DNA of 64,000 nt from Terriglobia bacterium (GCA_020073605.1 JAIQEW010000001.1:62001-126000), one strand, 5' to 3'; positions 33,419 to 43,188 are shown, counted from the stretch's first letter. The notes: generated from the sequence alone by a model not told the origin. Translations and numbers: made by a program.

Positions 33419-34621
33419 CTACGCCGCACGCTCGAAGATGCCCGCCGCTCCCATGCCGCCGCCGATGCACATCGTGACCATGCCGTAACGCGCGTTGCGC
33501 CGTTCCATTTCGCGCAAAATTGTGGCCGTAAGCTTCGCGCCCGTGCACCCAAGCGGATGGCCTAGGGCGACCGCGCCGCCATTCACGTTGATGCGCGCTG
33601 GATCGAGGCCCGCAAGCTTGATCACCGAAAGAGCCTGCGCCGCGAACGCCTCGTTCAGCTCGATCACATCGATCTGATCGAGCTTGAGCCCCGCGATCTT
33701 GAGCGCCTTCGGAATCGCGTACACCGGGCCGACGCCCATCTCTTCCGGCAGGCATCCCGCGGTCGCATACGCGACGAACCGCGCCATCGGCTTCAGGCCC
33801 AGCTCGCGGGCGCGCTCGCCGCTCATCACCACGGAAGCCGCCGCCGCATCGCTCGTCTGCGAGCTGTTTCCCGCCGTCACCACGCCGCGCGCGTGAAACG
33901 CGGGCCTGAGTTTTCCGAGCGCTTCCATCGACGTGTCGGCTCGCGGGCCTTCGTCCGTGTCAAAGGTCATGCTCACCGTCTTCGGCCGCGCGCTGTTTCC
34001 CGCGCCGTTCGCGCCGGCCTCGAGTACGTTGTAGCTCACCGCGACCGGCACGATTTCTTCCTTGAACTTTCCCGAGGCAATCGCGGCCAGCGCCTTCTGG
34101 TGGCTCGCGAGCGAGAATTCGTCCGCCTGCTGGCGCGTGATGCCGTGCTTCTTCGCGAGATTTTCAGCCGTCAGGCCCATGTTGATGTACGCGTCCGGAT
34201 AGTTGTCGATCAGCCAGGGATTTGGCGTGATCTTGTGCCCGCCCATCGGGACCATGCTCATGGATTCCGCGCCGCCCGCGATGGCCACGTTGCCCTGCCC
34301 CGCCATGATTCGCTCGGCCGCAATCGCAATCGCCTGCAAGCCCGACGAGCAGAATCGATTGATGGTCATCGCCGAGACATCCACGGGCAAGCCCGCGCGC
34401 AACGACGCAATCCGCGCCATGTTCATTCCCTGTTCCGCTTCGGGAGTGGCACAGCCGATGATCACGTCCTCGACATCCTTCGCATCGAGGCCCTTGGCGC
34501 GCGCCAGCGCTTCCTTGATCGCGACGGCCGCCAGATCATCCGGCCGGAACGCGCGCAGCGCTCCCTTCGGAGCCTTGCCGACTGGTGTTCGCACCGAGCT
34601 TACAATCACGGCTTCTCGCAT
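33419..34621 (-). CDS. fadA: Acetyl-CoA acyltransferase / 3-ketoacyl-CoA thiolase
   Basis: The 400-residue thiolase shows the active-site cysteine in [17 protein letters not shown] (about residue 90). It also shows [20 protein letters not shown] with the catalytic His, and the C-terminal [14 protein letters not shown] with the second Cys. It cleaves 3-ketoacyl-CoA to acetyl-CoA in beta-oxidation, though biosynthetic direction is possible for the family. It lies between the TonB-fusion gene (134-base gap) and fadE (24-base gap). Context with fadN and fadE supports a degradative role. Confidence 0.94.
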   Translation of the reverse strand: MREAVIVSSVRTPVGKAPKGALRAFRPDDLAAVAIKEALARAKGLDAKDVEDVIIGCATPEAEQGMNMARIASLRAGLPVDVSAMTINRFCSSGLQAIAIAAERIMAGQGNVAIAGGAESMSMVPMGGHKITPNPWLIDNYPDAYINMGLTAENLAKKHGITRQQADEFSLASHQKALAAIASGKFKEEIVPVAVSYNVLEAGANGAGNSARPKTVSMTFDTDEGPRADTSMEALGKLRPAFHARGVVTAGNSSQTSDAAAASVVMSGERARELGLKPMARFVAYATAGCLPEEMGVGPVYAIPKALKIAGLKLDQIDVIELNEAFAAQALSVIKLAGLDPARINVNGGAVALGHPLGCTGAKLTATILREMERRNARYGMVTMCIGGGMGAAGIFERAA

Positions 34622-34755
34622 CGCTCACCTCAACCGAACCTGCACGGTCCGTCGACGAAAACTACCCCATTGGATGCCACTGGAAGAGAAAAAGCAACCG
34701 TGCGGGCGGCGTGGGTCACGGAGGTACAAACCAAAATACCCGGTTTGGAAAAGCG

Positions 34756-36540
34756 CTAGCGGTGGAACTGGATCGTCACCGTGATTTGCACGGGCACGGG
34801 CTCGCCATTCAGCGTCCCCGGCTGGTACTTCCACTGGCGCAGCGCATCGAGGGCGGCCTGGCGGAGCATCGGAGGACCGGAGATTACCTTCGAATCCTTG
34901 ATGCTGCCGTCCTTCTCAATCGACGTCTCTATGACGACACGACCCTCGACTCCCGCCGCTCTCGCCATGGCCGGGTAGATGGGCAAAACCGTCGAAACGA
35001 GCCGCGGCGGCTTGACGTCGCCACCGATGCGAACGGGAGCTGCTGCAGCGGGAGGCGGGGGTGCGGCTACCGATGGAGCCGCGATTCCGGCCAGCGCATT
35101 GCTCTCACCCGCGGAAGTCATCCCCGCGTCGAGTGACGGCGCGGAGTCTCCTTCGTCCGACTTCGTGCGTTGGGATGACCGAGGATGTGCATTCAGCGAA
35201 GCGGAAATGTTCGGCACAACGTTTGCCGCTTTCTGGTTCACCGAAGGCTTCGGCTGTACTGGCTCGGCCGGTGCCGCTTTGATTGGCTTCGGCGGCGCAT
35301 CTGCCACGCGGGCCGCAACCACGGGTTCACTTGCCACCGCAGGCGGACTTACGATGCTTGTCTGCACGGAGGGGCTGGGAACAGGCGTCTGGACCGCATT
35401 GGTCTCAACACTCGGCACGGACGGGGGCACAACCGCGGGGGCCGGCTGAGTCACCGCCTTTCGAACGGGCAATACGCGGAAGTAGAAAACTCCGCCCGCC
35501 ACCAGCATGAACCCAATGACGACGCTCGCGGCGATCAAAACCCAATTCGTGCCCGCCTTCGGCTGGGGGGCCTCCGTGCTTTGGCTCGAAGCGCCGAGGG
35601 TGCCAACGTCAAAATGCGCCCCGAAAGGCTGCCGCGCTGCCGAGTGGCCTCCGCCCAAGCTCGCGCTGGCCGCGAAACGTCCGAAGGTAGCCGGTGCGTC
35701 CTCTACTACAGCTTCCGCGGGAGCATGAGAGATGTCGTTTTCCTCTCCCGGCACACCGGCGCCGAGAGTCACCGGAGGCGCAGCGTGCGCGTCTCCCCTC
35801 AATTCCGGCATCGAGAGAGGCGCCACGGGAGCCACGAACGAATCTTTTCTTCTGCTGCCTGTTGCCGATGCAGCGGGCTGCACTTCTTCTTGCGAGCCGA
35901 TTCCGACAAACGACGATTCCGGCTTGCTTGCGTGACTCTCGTGAGCAGGCCGAATGCTCGCGGGCTTCGTAACCGGCTGCTGCAACACCGGCGCAGGAGG
36001 GCGGGAAGCGGCCGGCGCCTGCGGATGCGCCACTTTTTCGATCTCGGCATCGGAGGAAGAAGGCGTCGCGGCGTGCGGGACTGGCGGCGGAGCAGGAGCC
36101 TTCTGCGCGACTTGCGTTCCCTCGGACGGGAAATACACTCCCCAATAGCCCGCCTGTCGATTCGTAAATTCGATCTCGACGTAGCTCTGCGACTTCGCGA
36201 ACGCGCGGACTTTCACGACCCTGCCAATCGCGTCGTGTCCGGATTTCAAGTTCGTGAGCACCACCATCTGCCCGACCGTCACGGGCGTGGACATCTTGAC
36301 CACACCGCCCTGGGGAAACACGATCATCGTGGCCGTCTGCTCTTCAAACGGCTCCGTGTGCGGCGTGACCCCGCGCACCACTTCAGTGACGCGCGACCCG
36401 TGCACCTTGACGGGCACGTCGAGCGAAACGGCGTCGGAGCGCAGATGGCCTGCGTCCGATTTCGTGCGATCGCTTCCCTGTGTGGATGTAGCTTCGCCAG
36501 CCGGAACCGCAGCTTCGAGTGTGTCCTTCAATGGCGTCAT
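34756..36540 (-). CDS. PilZ-like/TonB C-terminal fusion protein
   Basis: The product, about 594 residues, joins three parts. A PilZ-like beta domain spans residues about 40-138, from LDVPVKVHGSRVTEVVRG to EFTNRQAGYWGVYFP. A long Pro/Ala-rich region contains one membrane helix at about 331-356 (NWVLIAASVVIGFMLVAGGVFYF). A TonB C-terminal domain spans about 508-594, including RLVSTVLPIYPAMARAAGVEGRVVIE and LRQWKYQPGTLNGEPVPVQ. The layout suggests a cytoplasmic sensor half and a periplasmic TonB half linked through the inner membrane. The PilZ part lacks an obvious RxxxR. The start at 36540 is uncertain; 36603 also fits. It lies between fadN and fadA on the same strand. Confidence 0.75.
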   Translation of the reverse strand: MTPLKDTLEAAVPAGEATSTQGSDRTKSDAGHLRSDAVSLDVPVKVHGSRVTEVVRGVTPHTEPFEEQTATMIVFPQGGVVKMSTPVTVGQMVVLTNLKSGHDAIGRVVKVRAFAKSQSYVEIEFTNRQAGYWGVYFPSEGTQVAQKAPAPPPVPHAATPSSSDAEIEKVAHPQAPAASRPPAPVLQQPVTKPASIRPAHESHASKPESSFVGIGSQEEVQPAASATGSRRKDSFVAPVAPLSMPELRGDAHAAPPVTLGAGVPGEENDISHAPAEAVVEDAPATFGRFAASASLGGGHSAARQPFGAHFDVGTLGASSQSTEAPQPKAGTNWVLIAASVVIGFMLVAGGVFYFRVLPVRKAVTQPAPAVVPPSVPSVETNAVQTPVPSPSVQTSIVSPPAVASEPVVAARVADAPPKPIKAAPAEPVQPKPSVNQKAANVVPNISASLNAHPRSSQRTKSDEGDSAPSLDAGMTSAGESNALAGIAAPSVAAPPPPAAAAPVRIGGDVKPPRLVSTVLPIYPAMARAAGVEGRVVIETSIEKDGSIKDSKVISGPPMLRQAALDALRQWKYQPGTLNGEPVPVQITVTIQFHR

Positions 36541-36671
36541 CGTAGTACGACCGTTTGCACGCCGTCCCCCTGATAAGGCCTGATTTTGCTGTGCGAATTC
36601 CATTTTCGAGGCGGGCAACGCGCTGCGGCAATAGTACCTTCGTACTCCCGTTGAACAATTTGTCCGGAAAG

Positions 36672-39128
36672 CTAATTTCGGAGGGGTTTGCCGGTCTTCA
36701 GCGTGTGGGCAATGCGCTCTTGCGTCTTGCGTTCGCCGCACAAGCTGACGAACGCCTCGCGCTCGAGGTCGAGGATGTACTGCTCGGGGACGCTCTGCGC
36801 CGCGGTGATGCCGCCGCCCGCCATGATATACGCAAGCTTCCGCGCGACCACTCCATCATATTCCGTCGCGTACTCGCCGCGAATCATCATGTGGACCGCA
36901 AGCCTCGCCGCCGCGAAGAACTCCTCGCCGAGCACGCGGATTTCCGCCGGAGCCGGCGGATGGTACCCGGCGCGAACCATCGCGAGCGCCGTCTCCTTCG
37001 CGTCCGCCACTTGCCGGTCCCGATTCATGGCGATCAAATCCGACGGGCGCAGGTAGCCAAGCGAACGCGCTTCCTCGCCGCTCGTCGAAACCTTGGCCAT
37101 CGCGATGTTTTCGAACACGGGCCTCAGCGCGTGCATCAAGTCCAGATTGTCGCCGCCCGCGGCGTGTTCATTCGCGCGGATCAGCATCTCCTTGGTCCCG
37201 CCGCCGCCGGGAATCAAGCCGACGCCCGCTTCCACCAGCCCGATATAAGTCTCCGCCGCTGCGTGGATTTTCGCCGAATGCAGCGGAATTTCGCAGCCAC
37301 CGCCGAGCGCCATCCCCTGCGGCGCCGCAACCACGGGCCGCGGCGCGTACTTGATCGCCATATTGGCGCGCTGGAACTGGCGCACCGCGAGGTGGATGTC
37401 GTCCCACTCCCCTTCTTGCGCGGTCATGAGCAGCAGCATCAGGTTCGCGCCGGCCGAGAAGTTCGGGGCCTGGTTCGCAATCACCATGGCTTCGAATTCC
37501 GTCTCCAGGCGCGCGACGCCCGCTTGCAGCATCGCGAAAATGTCCCCGCCGATCGCGTTCATCTTGGCGTGGAATTCGCAGCACAGCACGCCATCGCCGA
37601 TATCGATCAGCGACGCGCCGCTGTTCTCCTGCACAACGGGCGTGCGGTCCTTGATCGACTTCAGGATGAGCATCCCGTCCTTGATCGACTTCAGGATGAG
37701 CATCCCCGCCGGCTCTTGCACCGGCGAGAGCGCACCCGAGGCCAGATCGAAATAGCGCGCGCTTCCCTTCTCCATCTCGTAGAACGACTTCTTCGGCGAG
37801 GCCAGCACCTTCGCGACGAGCGGCGGCATCTGCTTTCCATCCCGCTCGAGCGCCTTCGCCATCCGCTCGACGCCGATCGCGTCCCACACTTCGAATGGCC
37901 CCAGTTCCCAGCCGAATCCCCACCGCATCGCGCGATCGATATCGAGGATTTTGTCCGCGATTTCCGGCACGCGCCGCGCGGCGTAGAGGCACGTGTCGCC
38001 GAGGCACGCCCACAGAAAGCGGCTCCCTTTGTCGCCGCCCTTCCCTTCGAGAGCGGGGCCAACCAGCGCCCGCAGCCGCTCGCGCGTTTCCTCGATGGCC
38101 TTGCCCGCTTCAATCGAGCCGAACTTTGATTTCTCGCGCGGCCGGTACTCCATCTTGTGCCAATCGAGCGTCAGAATCTCCGAATCGCCGCCCGCGCCTT
38201 TCACACGCTTGTAGAATCCGCTTCCGGTCTTTTCGCCGAGCCAGCCGCGCTTCATCATCTCCTCGGCCAGCGCGGGGACGCGGTACATTTCGCGCGATTC
38301 GTCCCCCGGCAAATTCTCGAAGAGATTCCGGACCACGTGCACGAGTACGTCGAGTCCCACGATATCCGCCGTGCGGAACGTCGCCGAGTTCGGCCAGCCG
38401 ATGGCCGGCCCCGTGCACGAGTCCACTTCCTCGACGGTCATGTCGAGAGATTGCATCTCGCCGATCGCGCGAAGCATGGAAAAAGTGCCGATACGATTGG
38501 CGATGAAGTTCGGCGTGTCCTTCGCCACCACCACGCCCTTGCCCAGCCTCACGTCGCAAATCTCCGCGAGCGCGCCGAGCACGTCCGGCAAAGTTTTCGG
38601 CCCGGGGATCAGCTCGGCCAGCTTCATGTAGCGCGGCGGGTTGAAGAAATGCGTTCCCGCCCAGTGCTTTTGAAAATCCTCGGACCTCCCTTCCGCGATC
38701 AAGCGGATCGGCAGGCCGGAGGTGTTCGACGTCACGATCGTTCCCGGCTTTCGGACACTCTCGACGCGCTCGAAGAGCTTCCGCTTGATTTCCAAATTCT
38801 CAGCGATCGCCTCGATGATCCAATCGGCTTCGCCGCACCAGCCGAGGTTGTCTTCGAAATTTCCGGGGGTGATCAGTCGCGCCGTCTCGGGCGTGAAGAA
38901 CGCCGCCGGGCGCGACTTCCTCGCCGCTTCCAGCCCCGCCAGCACGATGCGGTTACGCACCGCGGGCTTTTCGAGCGTCAGGCCCTTGCGCTTTTCCTCG
39001 GCATTCAATTCCGGCGGGACGATATCGAGCAGGTAGCACGGGATTCCGGCGTTGGCGAGATGCGCGGCGATTCGCGAGCCCATCGTGCCGGCTCCGAGCA
39101 CCGCCGCTTTTTCGATTGGGCGTCTCAT
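36672..39128 (-). CDS. fadN: 3-hydroxyacyl-CoA dehydrogenase / enoyl-CoA hydratase (FadN type)
   Basis: The 818-residue bifunctional enzyme starts with an NAD-binding fold (AAVLGAGTMGSRIAAHLANAG). It continues with the dehydrogenase motifs IVTSNTSGLPI, HWAGTHFFNPPRYM and VAKDTPNFIANRIG. A crotonase domain follows from about residue 520, with FSAGANLMLLL as oxyanion loop and GMALGGGCEIPLHS. This order, dehydrogenase first, is that of Bacillus FadN rather than E. coli FadB. It catalyses the hydration and oxidation steps of beta-oxidation. The ATG at 39128 is preferred to a TTG at 39161. A 30-base in-frame tandem duplication lies near its middle. Confidence 0.93.
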   Translation of the reverse strand: MRRPIEKAAVLGAGTMGSRIAAHLANAGIPCYLLDIVPPELNAEEKRKGLTLEKPAVRNRIVLAGLEAARKSRPAAFFTPETARLITPGNFEDNLGWCGEADWIIEAIAENLEIKRKLFERVESVRKPGTIVTSNTSGLPIRLIAEGRSEDFQKHWAGTHFFNPPRYMKLAELIPGPKTLPDVLGALAEICDVRLGKGVVVAKDTPNFIANRIGTFSMLRAIGEMQSLDMTVEEVDSCTGPAIGWPNSATFRTADIVGLDVLVHVVRNLFENLPGDESREMYRVPALAEEMMKRGWLGEKTGSGFYKRVKGAGGDSEILTLDWHKMEYRPREKSKFGSIEAGKAIEETRERLRALVGPALEGKGGDKGSRFLWACLGDTCLYAARRVPEIADKILDIDRAMRWGFGWELGPFEVWDAIGVERMAKALERDGKQMPPLVAKVLASPKKSFYEMEKGSARYFDLASGALSPVQEPAGMLILKSIKDGMLILKSIKDRTPVVQENSGASLIDIGDGVLCCEFHAKMNAIGGDIFAMLQAGVARLETEFEAMVIANQAPNFSAGANLMLLLMTAQEGEWDDIHLAVRQFQRANMAIKYAPRPVVAAPQGMALGGGCEIPLHSAKIHAAAETYIGLVEAGVGLIPGGGGTKEMLIRANEHAAGGDNLDLMHALRPVFENIAMAKVSTSGEEARSLGYLRPSDLIAMNRDRQVADAKETALAMVRAGYHPPAPAEIRVLGEEFFAAARLAVHMMIRGEYATEYDGVVARKLAYIMAGGGITAAQSVPEQYILDLEREAFVSLCGERKTQERIAHTLKTGKPLRN
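37648..37707 (-). repeat. 30-bp in-frame tandem duplication inside fadN
   Basis: The 30-base unit that includes TTGATCGACTTCAGGATGAG occurs twice without a gap at 37648-37677 and 37678-37707. The protein therefore contains LILKSIKDGM followed by a second LILKSIKD. The reading frame is kept. The duplication lies in the region linking the dehydrogenase and hydratase domains. Confidence 0.9.
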
Positions 39129-39241
39129 AGAAGTGAGGCGTGACACCGCACATGGTTGCAAAAGCGCTAACGTGGGTCAACCGGAAACGCCGCGCCCCTC
39201 GCGAAGTTTGCTACAGTGATCGATAGGGGCAGGGGCATAAC

Positions 39242-40126
39242 GTGGGAACCGCGACGAAATGGCTCACCCGGGCCGTCCAGGGCCTGCGGTCGTTTGCTTA
39301 TTCCGGCCAGTACGGCCGGCCGAAGGTGGGGCTCGCTCTGGGCGGCGGCTTCGCGCGAGGGATCGCCCACATCGGCGTGCTCCGCGTCTTCGAAGAGCAC
39401 GAAATCCCGATCGATTTCATCGCCGGAACAAGCGTGGGCGCGCTCATCGCCGCCACGTACGCGAGCGGGACTCCACTCGACCTCATGCAGCGCCAGGGAT
39501 CGGAGACTCACTTCAGCGATTTCGGCCGCTGGACTCTTTCCCGGTACGGCATGGCTACGAACGACCGCCTCGAGCATTTTCTGCACAAATTCACGCCCGC
39601 TTCCTACTTCAGCGACATGAAGATTCCACTCAGCATTGTCGCGAGCGACCTGGTGACCGGAAGATCCGTCCACTTCACCGACGGCGAAATCGGCCCGGCG
39701 CTCCGCGCTTCCTGCGCGTATCCGGGGCTTTTCATGCCCGTGGAATATCGAGGCCACGTCCTCGCCGATGGATTCCTTACGGAAGCAGCGCCCGCCGAAG
39801 CGGCGCGGGAGCTTGGCGCGGATATCGTGATCTCCGTTTACCTCGATCCGGGACTGCTCGACGAAAAGCCGCGCAATACGATTGAAATCATCAGCCGCTC
39901 GTTTTCGATCATCCAGGCTCATCTTTCCCAGCCGTGGCGCGAGGAAACGGACATCATGATCGAGCCTGACGTTCACAACGTCCTGTGGTACCAGTTCGAG
40001 AAAACGCCGCAGCTCGTAGCTGCGGGAGCCGCCGCCGCGCGCGCCGCATTGCCGAAGATCAAAGCCGCGCTGGCGGGCGAACTCGTAAGGCATCCGCGAA
40101 GACGGGAAACCGATCGCTCCGCTTAA
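39242..40126 (+). CDS. Patatin-like phospholipase / RssA-like
   Basis: The 294-residue protein has the patatin fold: the glycine-rich oxyanion loop LALGGGFARGIAHIGVL (about residues 31-47), the nucleophile motif AGTSVGALIAA (GxSxG) and the Asp motif LADGFLTEAAP. In most patatins the catalytic Asp sits in DGG or DGA; here it reads DGF. The enzyme should hydrolyse acyl esters of lipids, near or at the membrane. The GTG start at 39242 follows AGGGGC. It is transcribed divergently from fadN with about 110 bases between starts, so a link to fatty-acid turnover is plausible but not shown. Confidence 0.87.
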   Translation: MGTATKWLTRAVQGLRSFAYSGQYGRPKVGLALGGGFARGIAHIGVLRVFEEHEIPIDFIAGTSVGALIAATYASGTPLDLMQRQGSETHFSDFGRWTLSRYGMATNDRLEHFLHKFTPASYFSDMKIPLSIVASDLVTGRSVHFTDGEIGPALRASCAYPGLFMPVEYRGHVLADGFLTEAAPAEAARELGADIVISVYLDPGLLDEKPRNTIEIISRSFSIIQAHLSQPWREETDIMIEPDVHNVLWYQFEKTPQLVAAGAAAARAALPKIKAALAGELVRHPRRRETDRSA

Positions 40127-40276
40127 CGTATTCTAGCGGACCTGCAGCGCCGCGCGCTTCCTGCAGCGCTTGCTAACCATCTCGGCTGCCCTGCGTCGAA
40201 CGTATCCAGAGGGCCGAGCCCTCCTCGTGATGAACGCTGCAACGCCCCAATCGCGCGAGGAGAGAGTTCGGCCCTT

Positions 40277-40540
40277 CTACTTCTCTTCGCGCAGTTCGAC
40301 CACAACGGCCTGGCCGTTTCCCTTGCCGCGCTTCGTGAACCATTCGCTCATCGCAGCCGCAAGGCGCGATGGATCGACGCGCAGGCTCGCTTCCAATAGC
40401 CCTTCCCCGGTCGGCAGCGTATCGTCGAATTCCGCCGAACCGGTGAAATTTCGCATGCAGAAGCTGTCGAGCCAATCGAGCGGCACCGGCCGGCGCTCCG
40501 CTCCGATCGTCATTTCCGCTCGCAATTTTCGCGCGTACAT
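40277..40540 (-). CDS. Conserved-looking small protein of unknown function
   Basis: The 87-residue product begins MYARKLRAEMTIGAERRPVPLDWLDSF. It contains LLEASLRVDPSRLAAAMSEWFTKRGKGNGQAVVVELREE, a mixed alpha/beta composition with no membrane segment. No family was recognised. The ATG at 40540 has only a weak ribosome-binding site, and a longer frame starts at 40600. It converges with the patatin gene and diverges from pckG. The coherent composition and third-position GC make it plausible as a gene, but support is modest. Confidence 0.5.
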   Translation of the reverse strand: MYARKLRAEMTIGAERRPVPLDWLDSFCMRNFTGSAEFDDTLPTGEGLLEASLRVDPSRLAAAMSEWFTKRGKGNGQAVVVELREEK

Positions 40541-40721
40541 TTCGGCGAGAGTATAACACCGCGCCTTGCGGCAAATTTCCGTGCGGAGTGCGCCTTGCAT
40601 TTCGCGTCGGCCTGCCCTAAAATTTTGATCTACATTTTAGAATTGGTCTGTTTTTTCTAATGCGGCAGCGCAAGGCCCGCTCAGACAGGGCGGCGTCTTC
40701 ATAAATCCATCGGGAGGTTTG

Positions 40722-42482
40722 GTGTCCACGCCACTGGAATCCTGGGTAGAAGAGTCAGCACGCCTCACGAAGCCTGCGAAAATCGTATGGTGCGACGGTT
40801 CGGTGGCCGAAAACGACCGGCTGACCGACGAAATGCTTCGCGACGGCACCTTCATCGAGCTGAATCAAAGAACCTACCCCCGCTGTTACCTCCACCGCAG
40901 CAATCCCAATGACGTCGCCCGCACCGAAGGCCTGACCTTCATCTGCACGCGCGAAAAAGAAACCGCCGGCCCCACCAACAACTGGATGGCCCCATCCGAG
41001 GCAAAGGAAAAAATCCGCCCGCTTTTCGATGGCGCGATGAAGGGCCGCACAATGTACGTGGTGCCCTACATCATGGGCCCGGTGAACTCTCCGTACAGCA
41101 AGATCGGCGTCGAGATCACCGACAGCGCCTACGTGGCCGCCAGCATGCGCATCATGTCCCGCATGGGCAAGGCCGCACTCGACCGCCTCGGCGGCTCTGA
41201 CGATTTCGTGCCGGGTCTGCATTCACTCGGCGACCTCAATCCCGAGCGCCGTTTCATCATGCACTTCCCCGAAGAAAAGCTGATCTGGAGCGTGGGCTCG
41301 GGCTATGGCGGCAACGCACTGCTCGGAAAGAAATGTTTTGCGCTGCGCATCGCGAGCTGGATGGCCCGCGATCAGGGCTGGATGGCCGAGCACATGCTGA
41401 TCCTCGGCCTCGAAGATCCTTCCGGCAAGGTGACGTACATGGCCGCCGCGTTCCCGAGCGCCTGCGGCAAGACGAATCTCGCGATGATGGTCTCCGCGCT
41501 CGAATCACAGGGCTACCGCGTCTGGACCATCGGCGACGACATTGCCTGGATGCACGTCGCGGAGGACGGCACGCTGCGCGCCATCAATCCCGAAGCAGGA
41601 TTTTTCGGCGTCGCGCCCGGCACGAATGCGAAGACGAATCCCAACGTCATGGCGGCACTCCGTCACGACACGATTTTCACCAATGTGGGCCTCACCCAAT
41701 CGGGCGAGCCCTGGTGGGAAGGTATGGACCCCGAGCCGCCGGCCGGTCTCATCGATTGGAATGGGAGACAGTGGTCCGCGCCGAACGGCGCCGCCGCGCA
41801 TCCGAATTCGCGCTACACCGTGCCCGCTTCCCATTCGCCATCACTTTCCTCGCGGTGGGAGGATCCCGCGGGCGTTCCCATCTCCGCGCTGATCTTTGGA
41901 GGACGCCGCGCGCGCCTTGCTCCACTCGTCTATGAAGCACGCGACTGGCAGCACGGCGTTTTCGTCGGCGCCACGATGGCCTCGGAGACGACGGCCGCCG
42001 CGACCGGCGCCGTCGGCGTCTCGCGCCGCGATCCCATGGCCATGCTCCCCTTCTGCGGCTACAACATGGCGGACTACTTCGGCCACTGGCTCGCCATGGG
42101 GCCCAAGCTGAAGAATCCGCCGAAGGTTTTTCATGTGAACTGGTTCCGCAGGAGCGCGGACGGGAAATTCCTGTGGCCCGGCTACGGCGAAAACGTCCGC
42201 GTGCTGAAGTGGATGCTCGACCGCATCGAAGGCCGCGCCGGTGCCAATGACACTCCCATCGGCTGCGTCCCCACGCCCAACTCGCTCACGCTCGACGGGC
42301 TTTCGATCTCCCGCGACACGCTTGCTGAATTGCTGGCCGTCAATTCAAGCGACTGGTCTGAGGAAGAACAGGCCGTGGGGCAATTCTTCAACAAATTTGA
42401 CGGGCGGCTTCCCGCCCCTCTTCGCCAGGAGCACGCCTCGCTCGGCGGTCGCCTCTCCCGCTCCTCTGTCGCGACCAAGTAA
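40722..42482 (+). CDS. pckG: Phosphoenolpyruvate carboxykinase (GTP)
   Basis: The 586-residue enzyme is of the GTP-dependent type. The P-loop/kinase-1a motif is AAFPSACGKTNLAMM (about residues 242-256), the kinase-2 segment is VWTIGDDIAWM, and the metal-binding HFPEEKLIWSVGSGYGGNALLGKK is conserved. The guanine-binding FHVNWFRR lies near residue 470. It converts oxaloacetate to PEP for gluconeogenesis. It fits a lifestyle using fatty acids, given the nearby fad operon, although the two are not co-transcribed. The GTG at 40722 is four bases after GGGAGG; a TTG at 40719 is too close to it. Confidence 0.95.
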   Translation: MSTPLESWVEESARLTKPAKIVWCDGSVAENDRLTDEMLRDGTFIELNQRTYPRCYLHRSNPNDVARTEGLTFICTREKETAGPTNNWMAPSEAKEKIRPLFDGAMKGRTMYVVPYIMGPVNSPYSKIGVEITDSAYVAASMRIMSRMGKAALDRLGGSDDFVPGLHSLGDLNPERRFIMHFPEEKLIWSVGSGYGGNALLGKKCFALRIASWMARDQGWMAEHMLILGLEDPSGKVTYMAAAFPSACGKTNLAMMVSALESQGYRVWTIGDDIAWMHVAEDGTLRAINPEAGFFGVAPGTNAKTNPNVMAALRHDTIFTNVGLTQSGEPWWEGMDPEPPAGLIDWNGRQWSAPNGAAAHPNSRYTVPASHSPSLSSRWEDPAGVPISALIFGGRRARLAPLVYEARDWQHGVFVGATMASETTAAATGAVGVSRRDPMAMLPFCGYNMADYFGHWLAMGPKLKNPPKVFHVNWFRRSADGKFLWPGYGENVRVLKWMLDRIEGRAGANDTPIGCVPTPNSLTLDGLSISRDTLAELLAVNSSDWSEEEQAVGQFFNKFDGRLPAPLRQEHASLGGRLSRSSVATK

Positions 42483-42571
42483 CCTAGAGCCGGTTTACGT
42501 AGCGGCCGCCTTCAGGCGGGCGCTTTGCTGTTTTTCTGCGCACGACGCGACGCCTCGATAGTATTTTCCGA

Positions 42572-42605
42572 CCCAGTGAACGGCGACATCGTCGCCGTCA
42601 CTGGG
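42572..42605. repeat. Strong inverted repeat between convergent genes
   Basis: CCCAGTGA-A-CGGCGAC and GTCGCCG-TCACTGGG form a 15-base-pair stem with one bulged A and a three-base loop. No T-run follows on either strand, so intrinsic termination is doubtful. It lies between the stops of pckG and the next minus-strand gene, where it could act as a 3' RNA stabiliser or bidirectional barrier. Confidence 0.75.
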
Positions 42606-42642
42606 CCGGACGCTGCCACTCTCCTCTACTGCATCAGGTTCA

Positions 42643-43044
42643 TTACTGGCTTTGCGATGCGGCCTTCGCCATCTGATCGTGCTGATCGGCCATCGCCAGG
42701 TCCTCCTTCGCTTCGTCGTTGTACAGGCGGATCAAGGTGCGGCAATGCTCCGCGGGTCCGCCCGCCGCCTTCGCGGGTGGGTGAGTCGACGGGTTCTGGT
42801 TGTAGGCCGCCAGAATCTTCTCGTGCTCGGCGGCGTTGGCCTTTGCTTCCGCCGCCATGTCCCGATAGTAGGCGGCCAGCTTCTGGTGGTCTTCAGAGGT
42901 CTTGGCGCTTGCAATCAGGCTACGCAGTTGTTTTGAAGTCAGCTTCGAACCGGTTTCGTCCCCACGAGCCTGGGACATCGTGCCCAGCGTCGCGAGGGAC
43001 ATAACTGCTACCAGCAAAAAGGCTGTTACGCTCATCTTCTTCAT
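42643..43044 (-). CDS. Small exported helical protein of unknown function
   Basis: The 133-residue product has a clear signal peptide (MKKMSVTAFLLVAVMSLATLGTMSQARG). The mature helical part contains HQKLAAYYRDMAAEAKANAAEHEKILAAY and later HCRTLIRLYNDEAKEDLAMADQHDQMAKAA. The many His and Asp/Glu residues on helices would suit metal binding, but that is only a guess. No family was recognised. A reasonable AGGAG-like site precedes the ATG at 43044. The next upstream gene on this strand ends 144 bases away. Confidence 0.75.
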   Translation of the reverse strand: MKKMSVTAFLLVAVMSLATLGTMSQARGDETGSKLTSKQLRSLIASAKTSEDHQKLAAYYRDMAAEAKANAAEHEKILAAYNQNPSTHPPAKAAGGPAEHCRTLIRLYNDEAKEDLAMADQHDQMAKAASQSQ

Positions 43045-43188
43045 TTAAGTTCTCCTGTCTGTATATCGCACAGACGGTTGTCGATCAGGTTCTTGTGTGA
43101 AACGCCCATGTCGGACGTTTCGAAGATCCCGCGGCCGGACAGGCTCCGACGAAAGGCGCGGGTGCGCGCGCAGAGACTGAAATGAGTC

